From Sediminibacterium soli (GTDB lineage Bacteria > Bacteroidota > Bacteroidia > Chitinophagales > Chitinophagaceae), in contig NZ_JAACJR010000008.1 of the NCBI RefSeq assembly GCF_009939225.1, positions 493,107-557,106 of the forward strand: DNA of 64,000 nt, written 5' to 3'. Under the pieces are notes generated by a model. That model was given only the letters and a program-made list of their open reading frames with translations. It was not told the origin of the DNA and made no database searches. Positions 1-9,413 of this stretch are shown piece by piece (position 1 is the first letter of the stretch; every line of letters starts with the position of its first letter). The translations under genes were made by a program, and so were the position numbers.

Positions 1-761
1 ACGGCCATGCACACCCCCTGCTGTTTGATACCTTCCACCGCGGTGGTGCCTGTTTTACCATTTTCGTCCGTCCAGTTCACTTTATAGCTTTCTCCCGCCT
101 GCGGCTGCAGTTGAAAGTAGCCCATGCCATCATGCTGCACTTTAAGCGTGTCGATCGTTTTGTTTTTACTGTCTGCGAGCACTGCTTTTACGAAAACGGG
201 ATTACCGAACTGGTTACTGGCTTTAAACGCCACTTTGCTGTTGATCCCATCCACCAGGAAGCCTCCTTCGGGAAACAGTTCCAGCCTGGTTTTCGGAAGC
301 ACCGGTGTTTTCCTGACAACTGCCGCAGAGAGCGTTGTGTTGTTGATACCCAGGTCACGCTCATACGAAAATGCGGGATCATCGTTGAGCATCCAGCGGG
401 TAAACGCTTTCACGTGAATATAATCGCCTTTGTAGTCGGCCGGAAGTTCAAATGCGCCTTTGGCGGTTGCCTGGTACAGGGGTGCAACGGTCTGCTTCAG
501 CATCCTGCCGCTGGTATCGTACCATTCGAGGTATACGTTCCTGCTGATATCGCTTAGCTCGGAGCCGGTGAGAATATAGACCTTGTACCAGATCGTCTCC
601 TCCTTGTTGTAAACCGATTTATCGAAGTGGATATGCATTTTCTCCACCGGGTACTGTTCCTGGTAGACAGCCATCATCGAATCAACCTGTTGCGCCTTTA
701 CCAACTGGACGGCAACAATACATAACAGCAAAACCGATAAGCGTACGAATATCCTTTTCAT
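1..761 (-). CDS. MG2-domain (alpha-2-macroglobulin-like) secreted protein, 3' part outside window
   Basis: The reading frame starts at the ATG at 759-761 and is open to the window edge (253 codons), so the C-terminal part is missing. Residues 1-23 form a signal peptide ending VQLVKA before QQ. The motif HIHFDKSVYNKEETIWYK at about residues 42-59 and the beta-rich repeats after it (LFPEGGFLVDGI, VAFKASNQFGNPV) are typical of Bacteroidota proteins with an MG2/carboxypeptidase-regulatory fold, many of which carry a TonB plug-like domain further on. Function is not established for this family; a cell-surface or periplasmic role is inferred from the signal peptide. It lies 57 bp downstream of the last PUL enzyme on the same strand, so read-through from the PUL is possible. 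A palindrome overlaps the start codon. Confidence 0.75.
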   Translation of the reverse strand, partial: MKRIFVRLSVLLLCIVAVQLVKAQQVDSMMAVYQEQYPVEKMHIHFDKSVYNKEETIWYKVYILTGSELSDISRNVYLEWYDTSGRMLKQTVAPLYQATAKGAFELPADYKGDYIHVKAFTRWMLNDDPAFSYERDLGINNTTLSAAVVRKTPVLPKTRLELFPEGGFLVDGINSKVAFKASNQFGNPVFVKAVLADSKNKTIDTLKVQHDGMGYFQLQPQAGESYKVNWTDENGKTGTTAVEGIKQQGVCMA

Positions 762-778
762 TCCAAGCAGATTGGAAT
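760..778 (-). promoter_or_regulatory. 19-bp palindrome overlapping the start codon of the MG2 gene
   Basis: ATTCCAA, a 5-nt loop, then TTGGAAT. The outer base pairs include part of the ATG at 759-761, so in RNA the hairpin would hide the start codon. It could equally be a DNA operator or a weak remnant of a terminator for GH105 upstream. There is no U-run on the minus-strand side. Confidence 0.4.
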
Positions 779-818
779 GCAATATAAAAATCCGGCGGCT
801 TCAATGGAGCAAAACCGG

Positions 819-1937
819 CTATTTTAACTTATACACCTCGCTGCCGGCCAGCAGGAAACAGCCAAGCCCGTAGTCTTCAAAATCGGGCGAACTGTCGTAA
901 CCCACGGGCTGCCCGTCTTTGGGCTCCTTGCCGGTGCCCTGCACATAGCCCAGTTTACCGTTCGGGTGAACGCAGTCTTTTGCCATCGCATTCCAGGCTT
1001 TCACGATAGCGGGCATATAGGTTTTCCTGTCCAGCAGCCCCTTGTTGATACCCCAGGCAAAACCATAGGTAAAAAGACCGGTGCCCGATAATTCCTTACC
1101 GCCAAAATGGCCGGGGTCTTTCAGGCTTACATTCCAGAAACCGTCTTCACGCTGCAGCGGCAGCAATGCGGCGCACATTTCGCGGAAATTATCGAGGTAT
1201 TCTTTGTAATGCGGATCTGTTTTCGGCAGCCATTCGAGCGTACGCAGCAGGGCCGCCACCACCCAGCCATTGCCCCGGGCCCAGTAACAACCTTCGCCAT
1301 TGGGTTCTTTGTAGGGCGGTACAAAATCCTTGTCACGCCACCAGAGATGTGTTTTCGTATCGTACAATCCATTGCCGCCGTGGTTGTATTTGGCAAACGC
1401 ATAGAGATCGTACATTTTCGCGGAGTAGGACGTATCGTTGTAGATATGGCCCAGCCTGGCGAAAACAGGCATGGCCATCTGCAATGCATCAATCCAGTTC
1501 CAATCGTCTTTCTTTTCGCTTTGCACCATGTTGTCGATACATTGTTTGATATCGCGGATGCGTTCCTCTTTTTTGTCGAGTAAGTACAGATCAATATAGG
1601 TCTGGCCGCAGCATTGCATATCTGCATTCCTTACTTTGGTGGTACCCCAGAGGCCCCATTGGTGTTTATCACCCCACTGCACCGCGTAATCGTAATATTC
1701 CTGCTGTTTGTCTATCGCATGCATGGCCATCAGTCCTTCGTAGTACACGGCCCTTGTCCAGAGATTGCTGGGTCTTTCTTTATTGGTAACCACCGGTTTT
1801 CCCGCATCGGGCCATTTGCTCATGAAATAGGCATTGGCCAAACGCATCGGCGCCAGGATATTTTTTTTGGAGGGTAGTTTCTGCGCAGATACAGCTGCAG
1901 AAATCAGTACGAAAACAAGCAGGCAATTTCTTTTCAT
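819..1937 (-). CDS. GH88/GH105-family unsaturated rhamnogalacturonyl hydrolase
   Basis: About 372 residues, the usual size for GH105. It removes the 4,5-unsaturated galacturonyl residue that pectate or rhamnogalacturonan lyases leave at the non-reducing end. A signal peptide (MKRNCLLVFVLISAAVSAQ) predicts a periplasmic location. The (alpha/alpha)6-barrel signature is visible in LWTRAVYYEGLMAMHAI near residue 60, ADMQCCGQTYIDLY near 105 and WARGNGWVVAALLRTLEW near 220. The ATG at 1937 is preferred over an ATG three codons upstream (1946) because it begins the signal peptide directly. It is the last enzyme gene of the PUL, 68 bp after the six-hairpin glycosidase gene. The family is clear; whether it prefers rhamnogalacturonan or other unsaturated uronides is inferred from its neighbours. 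Confidence 0.9.
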   Translation of the reverse strand: MKRNCLLVFVLISAAVSAQKLPSKKNILAPMRLANAYFMSKWPDAGKPVVTNKERPSNLWTRAVYYEGLMAMHAIDKQQEYYDYAVQWGDKHQWGLWGTTKVRNADMQCCGQTYIDLYLLDKKEERIRDIKQCIDNMVQSEKKDDWNWIDALQMAMPVFARLGHIYNDTSYSAKMYDLYAFAKYNHGGNGLYDTKTHLWWRDKDFVPPYKEPNGEGCYWARGNGWVVAALLRTLEWLPKTDPHYKEYLDNFREMCAALLPLQREDGFWNVSLKDPGHFGGKELSGTGLFTYGFAWGINKGLLDRKTYMPAIVKAWNAMAKDCVHPNGKLGYVQGTGKEPKDGQPVGYDSSPDFEDYGLGCFLLAGSEVYKLK

Positions 1938-2005
1938 GGTAAGCATGTTAGAATGCTATGTTACGATGGATGGCTTGATTGATTGTCCTGTGGCATCCTG
2001 TATCC

Positions 2006-4117
2006 TCAGGGCATTTTTCGCAGCCCCTCGTATCTGACTACCCAGTTTTTCGGAAAACCCGGATGGTCTCCGCCCGAGCCGTCGAAGCCGGCGCACATCA
2101 TGGCCACCGCTGCCAGTAGTCCGCCGTTGCCGGGCAGGTACAGTGTCAGGCGCTGGTCCTGGTAGTTATGACCGTTGTTCAGATAGGTATTGGTCTGCAC
2201 CGGCATCAGCAGCGCGTCGATCGCCTTATCCGGCATACCCAGTCTGGCCGCAGTCATGGCCGTCATCGGAAAATCCCAGCCCCAGGTTTTGTGCCAGTTC
2301 CAGTTCTGCCAGATCCAGTCGAAAGTACGCCGCATATAGACTTTGTTCACCAGCGGCGTCTGCGGCAGCATACCAAGGGCGCCAAGTACGGAAGGATGAT
2401 CCGTTCGGTATTCGGGGTTGGTATAAGAATCTGTGGCGCTCTCTGTAAAAAGGTATTTGCCATCCTGTATCGCCAGCGGCGAAAGCTCCGTGATTACCCT
2501 GGCCCATGCCGGATCGGCGGGCATTTTCAGTCGCTGTCTCCATTGCTGCGCCACAGATAAAGCCCAATGCCAGTAGGCCAGTTCGTAAGCGGGGTTATAG
2601 GTATCGAGGGCTTTGAATCTCTCCTGTGCCGGAATCACGCCTTTACCCAGAACGTATTTTTTCTTTTGCTTATCGTAATAAGCAAAAGAAGCCATAAAAT
2701 CGGCGGAGGCGAATACCAGTTTGCTGTATTTACGGATTGTTGCCAGGTCTTTGTTTTCGCGATACAGCAGTTCTGCGAAATAAATGAAATGCGGTTGCTG
2801 CCAGATCAGGAACGCGCCTATCGAAGAGGGACTTTCTTTCCCTGCATGATCTGTCATCTTCTGCCACCTGACTCCTTTGTATCCCTGTCGTTCCGAAATG
2901 TTTTTTGCCTCGGCTGAAACTTTTTCGTACCAGGACATTGATCTCTCCAATAGCTGCGGTCTGCCCCATAAAGCAAAATGGATACCATGCCACCAATGCA
3001 TTTCGAGATGCGGTTTACCAAACCAGCTGTTATAGGTAAGTCCGGTCTCCTGCGGCGGGTAATCGCCGGCGCACTGGATTTTCGTAAGGTATTGCGACAA
3101 TACGATCCTTCTTTCCAGTTCAACTGCACGGGGGTCTGTTGTGCCAGACAGGTCTACGGCGCCTCCCGATACCCAGAAATCCTGCCAGCGCTGACGACTG
3201 TCGGCAGCCGTCTCTTCGAAACCGGGCAGCGGTGAACGATCGTTTTTTTGCGCAAAACGAAAACTGATCGAAAACATGTCACCGGTTTTTGGCAGCAACG
3301 AAAATTCGTTCGCCTTTTTTTTCACCAGTTCAGCCATTTCACCCGAACGAAGCTGTACATAGTAGTCCGTGCTATCGAGGCTGTGTTTGATAACCGCGCC
3401 AAACGAGCTGGTCTGCAGCTCGGTCCGGTGTCCGGTCTCCAACCAACCGGTACCTGCATCTTTGAATTCTCCGTTGGGATACGGAAAACGTATCCGCAAA
3501 CGAAGCCTGCCCTGCTGCATCAGTGATGAACTGATACGGAATGAAATAATATCCTGCTCCTGGTGGCAGTAGGTGGTCACATCAACAGGTACGTCTTCTA
3601 CAGAAAAGCGGGAATGTATTTCTCCCGTCCAGGGATCCAGTTGCTGGTCGATATCGTGTATATCGGTAAGTTGTGCTGCGGTGCCGTCTTTCTTTTTTAT
3701 CTCCAGTCCTATGGCTCCGAGTTGCAGCCGGTGCGGGTTCTGGCGAAACCATTCCACCGCGTTCCTGTTTCGCGCCGGTTCTTTTACCTGCACCGAGTAG
3801 GGAACCTGGCGGCCGTTCAAAGCATAGTATTGCAGTGTTTCCGAAAAACGGTAGCCGGTTGTATCGCGGAAGCTGTGCCAGCCCCACTGGCTTTGCGTAC
3901 CGAGCGGAACACCGCCTGCATAGGCTTCCGGATAGGTTTGCATACCGGTGATATCTGCCGTAAACGCAAAACGCCCGTTGCCAACCGACAGGGAAGAAAG
4001 TGAATCGTACGTTTTGTTGTGCACGATATGCCTGCGCACAAGTTTTTGCCTGTCGATAGACTGCGCTATCGATGACAGGGCAATCAGTGATCCCAGTAAA
4101 CAGGAAATGACTCTCAT
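2006..4117 (-). CDS. Six-hairpin (alpha/alpha)6-barrel glycosidase, family not assigned
   Basis: A 703-residue exported protein (signal peptide MRVISCLLGSLIALSSIAQ). The N-terminal half is a beta-sandwich-like region (SVGNGRFAFTADITGMQTYP near residue 45). The C-terminal half carries helical-barrel motifs similar in style to GH65, GH95 and related families: TYNSWFGKPHLEMHWWHG near residue 365, GFLIWQQPH-like SIGAFLIWQQPHFIYFAE near 435, and WNWHKTWGWDFPMTAMTAAR near 615. The Glu in HLEMHWWH and the Asp in WGWDFPM are candidate catalytic residues. It lies 6 bp after the GH28 gene. A role in cutting a pectin side chain or backbone is inferred from context. I do not recognise a specific numbered family, so the substrate is open. 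Confidence 0.75.
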   Translation of the reverse strand: MRVISCLLGSLIALSSIAQSIDRQKLVRRHIVHNKTYDSLSSLSVGNGRFAFTADITGMQTYPEAYAGGVPLGTQSQWGWHSFRDTTGYRFSETLQYYALNGRQVPYSVQVKEPARNRNAVEWFRQNPHRLQLGAIGLEIKKKDGTAAQLTDIHDIDQQLDPWTGEIHSRFSVEDVPVDVTTYCHQEQDIISFRISSSLMQQGRLRLRIRFPYPNGEFKDAGTGWLETGHRTELQTSSFGAVIKHSLDSTDYYVQLRSGEMAELVKKKANEFSLLPKTGDMFSISFRFAQKNDRSPLPGFEETAADSRQRWQDFWVSGGAVDLSGTTDPRAVELERRIVLSQYLTKIQCAGDYPPQETGLTYNSWFGKPHLEMHWWHGIHFALWGRPQLLERSMSWYEKVSAEAKNISERQGYKGVRWQKMTDHAGKESPSSIGAFLIWQQPHFIYFAELLYRENKDLATIRKYSKLVFASADFMASFAYYDKQKKKYVLGKGVIPAQERFKALDTYNPAYELAYWHWALSVAQQWRQRLKMPADPAWARVITELSPLAIQDGKYLFTESATDSYTNPEYRTDHPSVLGALGMLPQTPLVNKVYMRRTFDWIWQNWNWHKTWGWDFPMTAMTAARLGMPDKAIDALLMPVQTNTYLNNGHNYQDQRLTLYLPGNGGLLAAVAMMCAGFDGSGGDHPGFPKNWVVRYEGLRKMP

Positions 4118-4123
4118 AAGGGT

Positions 4124-5545
4124 TTATTGCAGTCGTTCGGATACTTCTTTGGAAACCGGTTTTGCCGCTGCCGCGGCTTTTTCCACGCTGATGGAAACAT
4201 TTTGAAATTTCCATCCGCTGGTATATTCAAGCTGGCCCAGCACATTGCCGGAAAACCGGCTGTTGCTGTATACAAAATTAGACAGGTACGACTGCGCAAG
4301 ACCGTTTGCGCCGAAGATGGTGGATGCATGTGTTGCCCTGATATTGTCAACATACACATCTTTTGCATGCGGGATACCTTTCTCAGCAGGCGTTACTTTC
4401 TGCAGCATGGCTTTCCAGTGCGGGGGAATGGTATGGTAGTCGTACCCGGCGGGCAATTGCGAATAGCTGTACGCCGGATTCCAGTTAAGGTTGTACTGGA
4501 ATACATTCCGCACTGAATCCAATTGCGAATTCCTGAAATAAATATCCTCTATCAATCCGCCTCTGGTAACAGCCGATTTGATACGAAGACCGTTGTCGGT
4601 GTTCCTTGCCACCAGTTCGGTGGCAAGCACATGCCGTATACCGCCCGATGTTTCGCTGCCCAGCGTTATAAGACCGCCGCCTCTTCTTGCCAGGCATTTC
4701 CTGATGACAACATATTCGGTTGGTCTGTTCACGCGGAGCCCGTCCCAGTCGCGCCCGGCTTTCAGGCAAAAATTATCGTCATTACAATCGATATCGCAGT
4801 TCTGGATCAGCGTCCAGGATGAAGAATCGATATCGATGCCATCTGTGCTCGGTCCATGACCGTCTTCGTTGTTCTTGATAACAAGACCATCCACCGTAAG
4901 ATGATGCGAATACAGCAACTGCACGGTCCAGAAACCCGCATTTTTAAATGTCAGGTTTTTCAGGGTGATGTCCGATGCGTTCTGCACGAGTACGGTGCGC
5001 ACACGTTTGGCATCATAATCAACGATCCAGCGCAGACCTTTTGCATCATAGTCTTTGCGCATGGTCCAGTATTTATCCCAACAGAATTTACCCCTTGCAT
5101 TAACAATGCCCGATCCCGTAACGGCAGCATTGGTTACATCGATGAAATTGAGCAAAGCGGCAGGCCATTTCATTTCTATGCCGGCGATACGCGTGTCGAT
5201 CTCGGGATAATCGGCAAAGTCCTGCGAGCCCAGCAGCAATACCTCTTTGTCTATACGCAGTTCCACATTCGATTTTACGAAAAGCGATCCGGTAACATAG
5301 GTGCCGGGCCTGAATGTAACAATGCCGCCACCTGCCGCTGCGCAGGCATCGATCGCTTTCTGGATGAACGCCGAATTAACGGTGCTGCCATCCCCTACCG
5401 CACCGTATTGATTGGCCTGAAAGATTTTCGGTGATTTCGGAAAAGAGCGGGCACCCACTTTACTCACCCAGGCAAGTTGCTGGGGAAACAGGTATCCGGA
5501 TATACCGATGCAAAAAAGCAATAACCCGGGTTTTCGTAACGACAT
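4124..5545 (-). CDS. GH28 polygalacturonase / rhamnogalacturonan hydrolase family
   Basis: About 473 residues with an N-terminal export signal (SLRKPGLLLFCIGISGYLFPQ). GH28 right-handed beta-helix enzymes hydrolyse alpha-1,4-galacturonic linkages or the rhamnogalacturonan backbone. Visible features include the pectate-lyase-like opening FQANQYGAVGDGSTVNSAFI, a GGGIVTFRPGTYVTGSL strand, and the active-site region STDGIDIDSS (usual NTDGID), DCNDDNFCLKAGRD (the paired Asp residues) and GGGLITLGSETSGG, followed by GLRIKS. The histidine of the usual G-H-G motif appears replaced in this last segment (GGGLITLGSE), so mechanism or specificity may differ from classical polygalacturonases. The ATG at 5545 is used; an in-frame TTG lies six codons upstream. 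Confidence 0.9.
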   Translation of the reverse strand: MSLRKPGLLLFCIGISGYLFPQQLAWVSKVGARSFPKSPKIFQANQYGAVGDGSTVNSAFIQKAIDACAAAGGGIVTFRPGTYVTGSLFVKSNVELRIDKEVLLLGSQDFADYPEIDTRIAGIEMKWPAALLNFIDVTNAAVTGSGIVNARGKFCWDKYWTMRKDYDAKGLRWIVDYDAKRVRTVLVQNASDITLKNLTFKNAGFWTVQLLYSHHLTVDGLVIKNNEDGHGPSTDGIDIDSSSWTLIQNCDIDCNDDNFCLKAGRDWDGLRVNRPTEYVVIRKCLARRGGGLITLGSETSGGIRHVLATELVARNTDNGLRIKSAVTRGGLIEDIYFRNSQLDSVRNVFQYNLNWNPAYSYSQLPAGYDYHTIPPHWKAMLQKVTPAEKGIPHAKDVYVDNIRATHASTIFGANGLAQSYLSNFVYSNSRFSGNVLGQLEYTSGWKFQNVSISVEKAAAAAKPVSKEVSERLQ

Positions 5546-5606
5546 AGCATCCGTTTTGGGCAAAATAATGGGTTTGCTAAGCCTGTCTATCCTGAAGCGT
5601 CCTGCA

Positions 5607-6551
5607 TCATTTCATATCCAACGCCCCAAATGACTGGCTGAATTCCTCTCTGCTGACAGGGAACGCGGTCCCATGGCGCATTCCTTTCGGAACACTTATT
5701 TTATCCGAAATATCCGTCCAGCTAACCAGGTCTTCAGAAACAACCGCACCGTAGGTATGATCGCGGTATTTGTCGAAATACACGATCCATTTCCCTCCCA
5801 TATACAGAGCGGACGGCCCTTCCGCCCAGTAGTTTCCCGTGATCGGCGGCGAAGGATCGCTGTAACCGCCGGTGAGCCGGTCCGAACTGGCTGTCCGCAG
5901 GTTCTTCTGCGGAACGGGCACCAGTGTTTCATCTTTCAGGAATATGATGAACTGCTCTCCCGCCGAAACAATGGTTGCATCAATCACATTGAATCCTTTA
6001 TCGTACAGCAGTTTTGCGGGACTGAAATTCCTAAAATCCCTGGTGACCGTATAATACATGCGATGGTTGTAGCCATTCTCGGTTTTCCCGTCGGCAGGAA
6101 CCCTGCCTGCCAGGGTGGTTGCCCAATAGATCATGTATTCTCCGCGGCGGGAATCGTAGGCTATTTCGGGCGCCCAGCAATTGCGCGCGGAATCTTCGTG
6201 TTCCATTACCGGGATATATTGCTGTTCGCTCCAGTGAACCAGGTCTTTCGAAAAAGCGTACCCGATCCCTTTTGCATTCCAGCTAACGGTCCATACCATA
6301 TGGAACAAACCGTCTGCACCCCTGACAATATTCGGATCTCGCATAAGTTTGTCCGTACTGATCACCGGTCTGAGAAAAGAACTGTCACTTACCGCTTTCC
6401 AGTGTAACCCATCCCTGCTCCAGGCATAGTGCAGTCCGTCTGCGCCGTTGTTGACAAAATACGCGAAAAGGTATACCGAGTCTCCCGGCTGTTTTGCACT
6501 GGTATGCATCGCGGCGAGTAAAACACAGATGATCGGCAGCAGTTTTTTCAT
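5607..6551 (-). CDS. GH43-family beta-propeller glycosidase (arabinosidase/galactosidase type)
   Basis: About 314 residues with a signal peptide (MKKLLPIICVLLAAMHTSA). Repeated propeller blades are seen: YLFAYFVNNGADGLHYAWS, DPNIVRGADGLFHMVWT, KGIGYAFSKDLVHWSEQQ, CWAPEIAYDSRRGEYMIYWA. The general-base Asp is probably in MRDPNIVRG and a conserved Glu in CWAPEIAYD, as in GH43. Family members act on arabinan, galactan or xylan side chains; removal of RG-I arabinose or galactose side chains fits here. The ATG at 6551 lies 4 bp after the GH2 stop. An upstream ATG at 6566 would overlap the GH2 gene and add residues before the signal peptide. Confidence 0.85.
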   Translation of the reverse strand: MKKLLPIICVLLAAMHTSAKQPGDSVYLFAYFVNNGADGLHYAWSRDGLHWKAVSDSSFLRPVISTDKLMRDPNIVRGADGLFHMVWTVSWNAKGIGYAFSKDLVHWSEQQYIPVMEHEDSARNCWAPEIAYDSRRGEYMIYWATTLAGRVPADGKTENGYNHRMYYTVTRDFRNFSPAKLLYDKGFNVIDATIVSAGEQFIIFLKDETLVPVPQKNLRTASSDRLTGGYSDPSPPITGNYWAEGPSALYMGGKWIVYFDKYRDHTYGAVVSEDLVSWTDISDKISVPKGMRHGTAFPVSREEFSQSFGALDMK

Positions 6552-6555
6552 ACCC

Positions 6556-9411
6556 TTAAAATACATTATCGATTGCCGGCCTGCTGTATTTTTCCCTTGC
6601 CGAAGTTGTTTTGGGTGTTCCGAAATAAAAATACAGCGTACGTTTTACCGGGCTGTTGATCCTGGTGAGTTCGCTTGCCGGTCCAAGAGAAGCAGTGTTG
6701 TAATTGATGTTCAAAGCAAGTTTGCTGCCGATCGGCGGTATGCAGTCCAGGAAACTGATATTGCCTTTCGGAAGTTCGGGATGCGGTCTCAGCCCCGTGA
6801 GCCCGTAAAAATCAAATAACCGCACATACAATCCCGTATCCTTACTTGCCACGTAAAATTTCCCTTCCACGGTACTGAATTCCATCCAGGTAATATCGCC
6901 GTAATAGCCTTTGAATTCGGGATACACCACGGGCGAATACCCTGTTTGCGTATTGTTGTACAGGTTCTGCCATACATTCACAGGCGTTCCGTCCGACCGG
7001 TTCTTCCACTGGCGATAGGGACCTTTCCCCAGCCATTTCGCCCCCAGCATAAAATTTTCCGGGTACTGAAAACTGATGCCTGCAAACGGGTAATCATCGT
7101 TCAGCGCGTATTCGTATTCAAGGCTCACCCAGCCCGATCCGTAAATGGTCCATTTTGCATACCGCATATTTCTCTCATACCGAAAAACGGCGACGCTGTT
7201 GCTACCCTCCCTGGAAACAGAAGCAGCTGTCAGTATCGTGCTGCCCTGTACCAGCAATGGTCCTTTGGCAAAGGATAAATTATCGGATGCGCTGTTCTTA
7301 GCGTTCACAAGCATACCGGTGCGCCGGTCGAGTGTAATGGTAAGTTCACCGCCTTTCAGCACATAGCTGGTATCCGTCTCCGACACCGCAGTGACGCTGT
7401 CCGAAGCAGGTATGATACCGGCCAGCAATTCGGCATTGCTCTTCAGCTTCCATATCCATTTGTATATTTCTCTGCCCGCGGGGTCGGATGCAACCAGTAC
7501 CAGGGCATCGTAGTCACGGTAATTGCCGGGCAGGCCAAGTGAGATGATTCCGCTTGCACCAGGCATAACGGCGCCTGTGGCCGCCATCCCTTTCTTCTCG
7601 AGATGGTATCCGTTGAGCCTGTCCTGCGGCGAAACATAATTCACCAGCGCCCACTGAAAATGACATTGATCCAGGTTGGTGAAATGATACCGGTTTTCAA
7701 CGGGAATTTTTCCATCGAACCCTGCGGGCAACTCCTTCCAGGATATTTTTACCGGCGAAAAAATCTCCTTCATGGCAAAATAACTTCCTTCTTTCTCCCT
7801 GTGCGGACCAAGAATGCCATCGTTGGCGTTCAGACCGTTGGCGTCGAGGACATTGTTGAGGTCTGTGCGAACCACGGCTTCATCGAGCATGGCCCAGGTA
7901 AACCCGCCGCCACTTCTTTTGGATTTCCAGTGAAGCTCCCAGAAATCGCTCATCCCTGCCGCGCCACCGCCGTCGTCCTGCGAATGCAGGAATTCTGTCG
8001 GCATATAAATCAGTGAATCATTCAGTATTTTTTTGGTGCTGTAATAATCTTCGTAATGGTTGCAGTCTATACCGCTGAATTCATTACCGGGCCGGTGATG
8101 CGGGTGTATCACAGGTCTGCCCGACAGATCCCATTTACCGAATTCCCTGTCCAGTTCCTTGTTGGTACCGCCTTCGTTACCGTTGTCCCAGAAAATGATC
8201 GAAGGATGGTTCATATCCCTGGTCACCATTTCCTTCACCAGTTTCCGTCCCACTTCTGTTGCATAATATTTCTGCCAGCCTGCCAGTTCATCGAGCACAT
8301 ACAGGCCAAGCGAATCACAGAGCTCGAGGAAACGTTTGTCGGGCGGGTAATGCGAGCAGCGAACGGCGTTCATGTTCATCTCCTTCAGCAACAACACATC
8401 CTGCAGCTGTATCGCATCGTTGAGCGTTCTGCCTGTTTCGGGCCAGAAGCAGTGGCGGTTGGTGCCTTTCATTTTGATCTGCACGCCGTTCAGGTAAATA
8501 CCATCGCCTCTCCTGATTTCGATGGTGCGGAAACCAAATTTTTCCTTTGTCGTATAAAGCGTCTTACCTTCTTTTCGCAGCGAAACATGCAGCTGGTACA
8601 GGTTGGGGGTTTCGCTTGTCCAGGTAAGCGGGTTTACAATATTCGTCTCGAGCAATACACTTGTATCGGCTTTATGGACAGGTTTGCTGACTGAGGCAAT
8701 TTTTTTCCCCTTCTGATCAAGTATCTCCGCCACCAGCAGGGATGATTCGCCGATACCCGATAAACGGCTTCTGACTGCAAACCGGCCATCGGCTTTTGCA
8801 TCAACAGCCAGGTATTCGATATGCTGCTTTGGCACCGCTTCGAGGTATACCGGTCTGAAAATGCCGCCAAATACCCAATAGTCGGCCAAACGTTCTGCAT
8901 TGTTGACACTGGCATTATCGCTCATCTTGCTGACGGTTACTTCCAGCTGGTTGGCTCCGCCAACAACGATCTTATCGGTGATATCGTAGGTAAACCGGTA
9001 AAAAGCGCCCTGGTGAACTGCGCCTGCGGATTTTCCATTAACCTTCACTTCCGTATCGGTCATGCTGCCCTCGAAAACGATCGATACCTGTTTTCCCTTC
9101 CAGGATGCGGGAACGGTAAAACGGTGTTTGTACATTCCTTTCTCATCGTAGAAACGAAAATTTTTTCCGTTCGTTTTGTAGTCACGGCCATAGTTGTAAT
9201 TGCCAAAACCCTGCAGCTCCCAGCACGAGGGTACGGCGATCTCTGTCCAGTAACCGCTCTGCCTGCCCGCGGTGCAGAAAAAGTCCCACGCAACGGTATG
9301 ATCGCTGCCGGTGCCTGATAAATATTGCAACTGTTTTTCCTGCGCGGCCAGTGAGGATACCAATACCATGGTTACCGCTATACCCGTCAGTGTTTTATTG
9401 AAAATGCGCAT
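6556..9411 (-). CDS. GH2-family beta-glycosidase (beta-galactosidase-like)
   Basis: About 951 residues with signal peptide MRIFNKTLTGIAVTMVLVSSLAAQ, so periplasmic. The order is a jelly-roll N-terminal sugar-binding domain (YWTEIAVPSCWELQGFGNYN, AGAVHQGAFYRFTYDIT), an immunoglobulin-like domain, then the TIM barrel. The barrel opens with YLNGVQIKMKGTNRHCFWPE. The acid/base Glu is in FWDNGNEGGTN and the nucleophile is probably the Glu in MPTEFLHSQDDGG. The long C-terminal region (about 350 residues) resembles the beta-sandwich domains of beta-galactosidases. It starts 2 bp after the GH106 stop, so the two are tightly coupled. Removal of beta-galactose or beta-glucuronate from RG-I side chains is inferred. 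The ATG at 9411 begins the signal peptide. Confidence 0.88.
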   Translation of the reverse strand: MRIFNKTLTGIAVTMVLVSSLAAQEKQLQYLSGTGSDHTVAWDFFCTAGRQSGYWTEIAVPSCWELQGFGNYNYGRDYKTNGKNFRFYDEKGMYKHRFTVPASWKGKQVSIVFEGSMTDTEVKVNGKSAGAVHQGAFYRFTYDITDKIVVGGANQLEVTVSKMSDNASVNNAERLADYWVFGGIFRPVYLEAVPKQHIEYLAVDAKADGRFAVRSRLSGIGESSLLVAEILDQKGKKIASVSKPVHKADTSVLLETNIVNPLTWTSETPNLYQLHVSLRKEGKTLYTTKEKFGFRTIEIRRGDGIYLNGVQIKMKGTNRHCFWPETGRTLNDAIQLQDVLLLKEMNMNAVRCSHYPPDKRFLELCDSLGLYVLDELAGWQKYYATEVGRKLVKEMVTRDMNHPSIIFWDNGNEGGTNKELDREFGKWDLSGRPVIHPHHRPGNEFSGIDCNHYEDYYSTKKILNDSLIYMPTEFLHSQDDGGGAAGMSDFWELHWKSKRSGGGFTWAMLDEAVVRTDLNNVLDANGLNANDGILGPHREKEGSYFAMKEIFSPVKISWKELPAGFDGKIPVENRYHFTNLDQCHFQWALVNYVSPQDRLNGYHLEKKGMAATGAVMPGASGIISLGLPGNYRDYDALVLVASDPAGREIYKWIWKLKSNAELLAGIIPASDSVTAVSETDTSYVLKGGELTITLDRRTGMLVNAKNSASDNLSFAKGPLLVQGSTILTAASVSREGSNSVAVFRYERNMRYAKWTIYGSGWVSLEYEYALNDDYPFAGISFQYPENFMLGAKWLGKGPYRQWKNRSDGTPVNVWQNLYNNTQTGYSPVVYPEFKGYYGDITWMEFSTVEGKFYVASKDTGLYVRLFDFYGLTGLRPHPELPKGNISFLDCIPPIGSKLALNINYNTASLGPASELTRINSPVKRTLYFYFGTPKTTSAREKYSRPAIDNVF

Positions 9412-9413
9412 AC

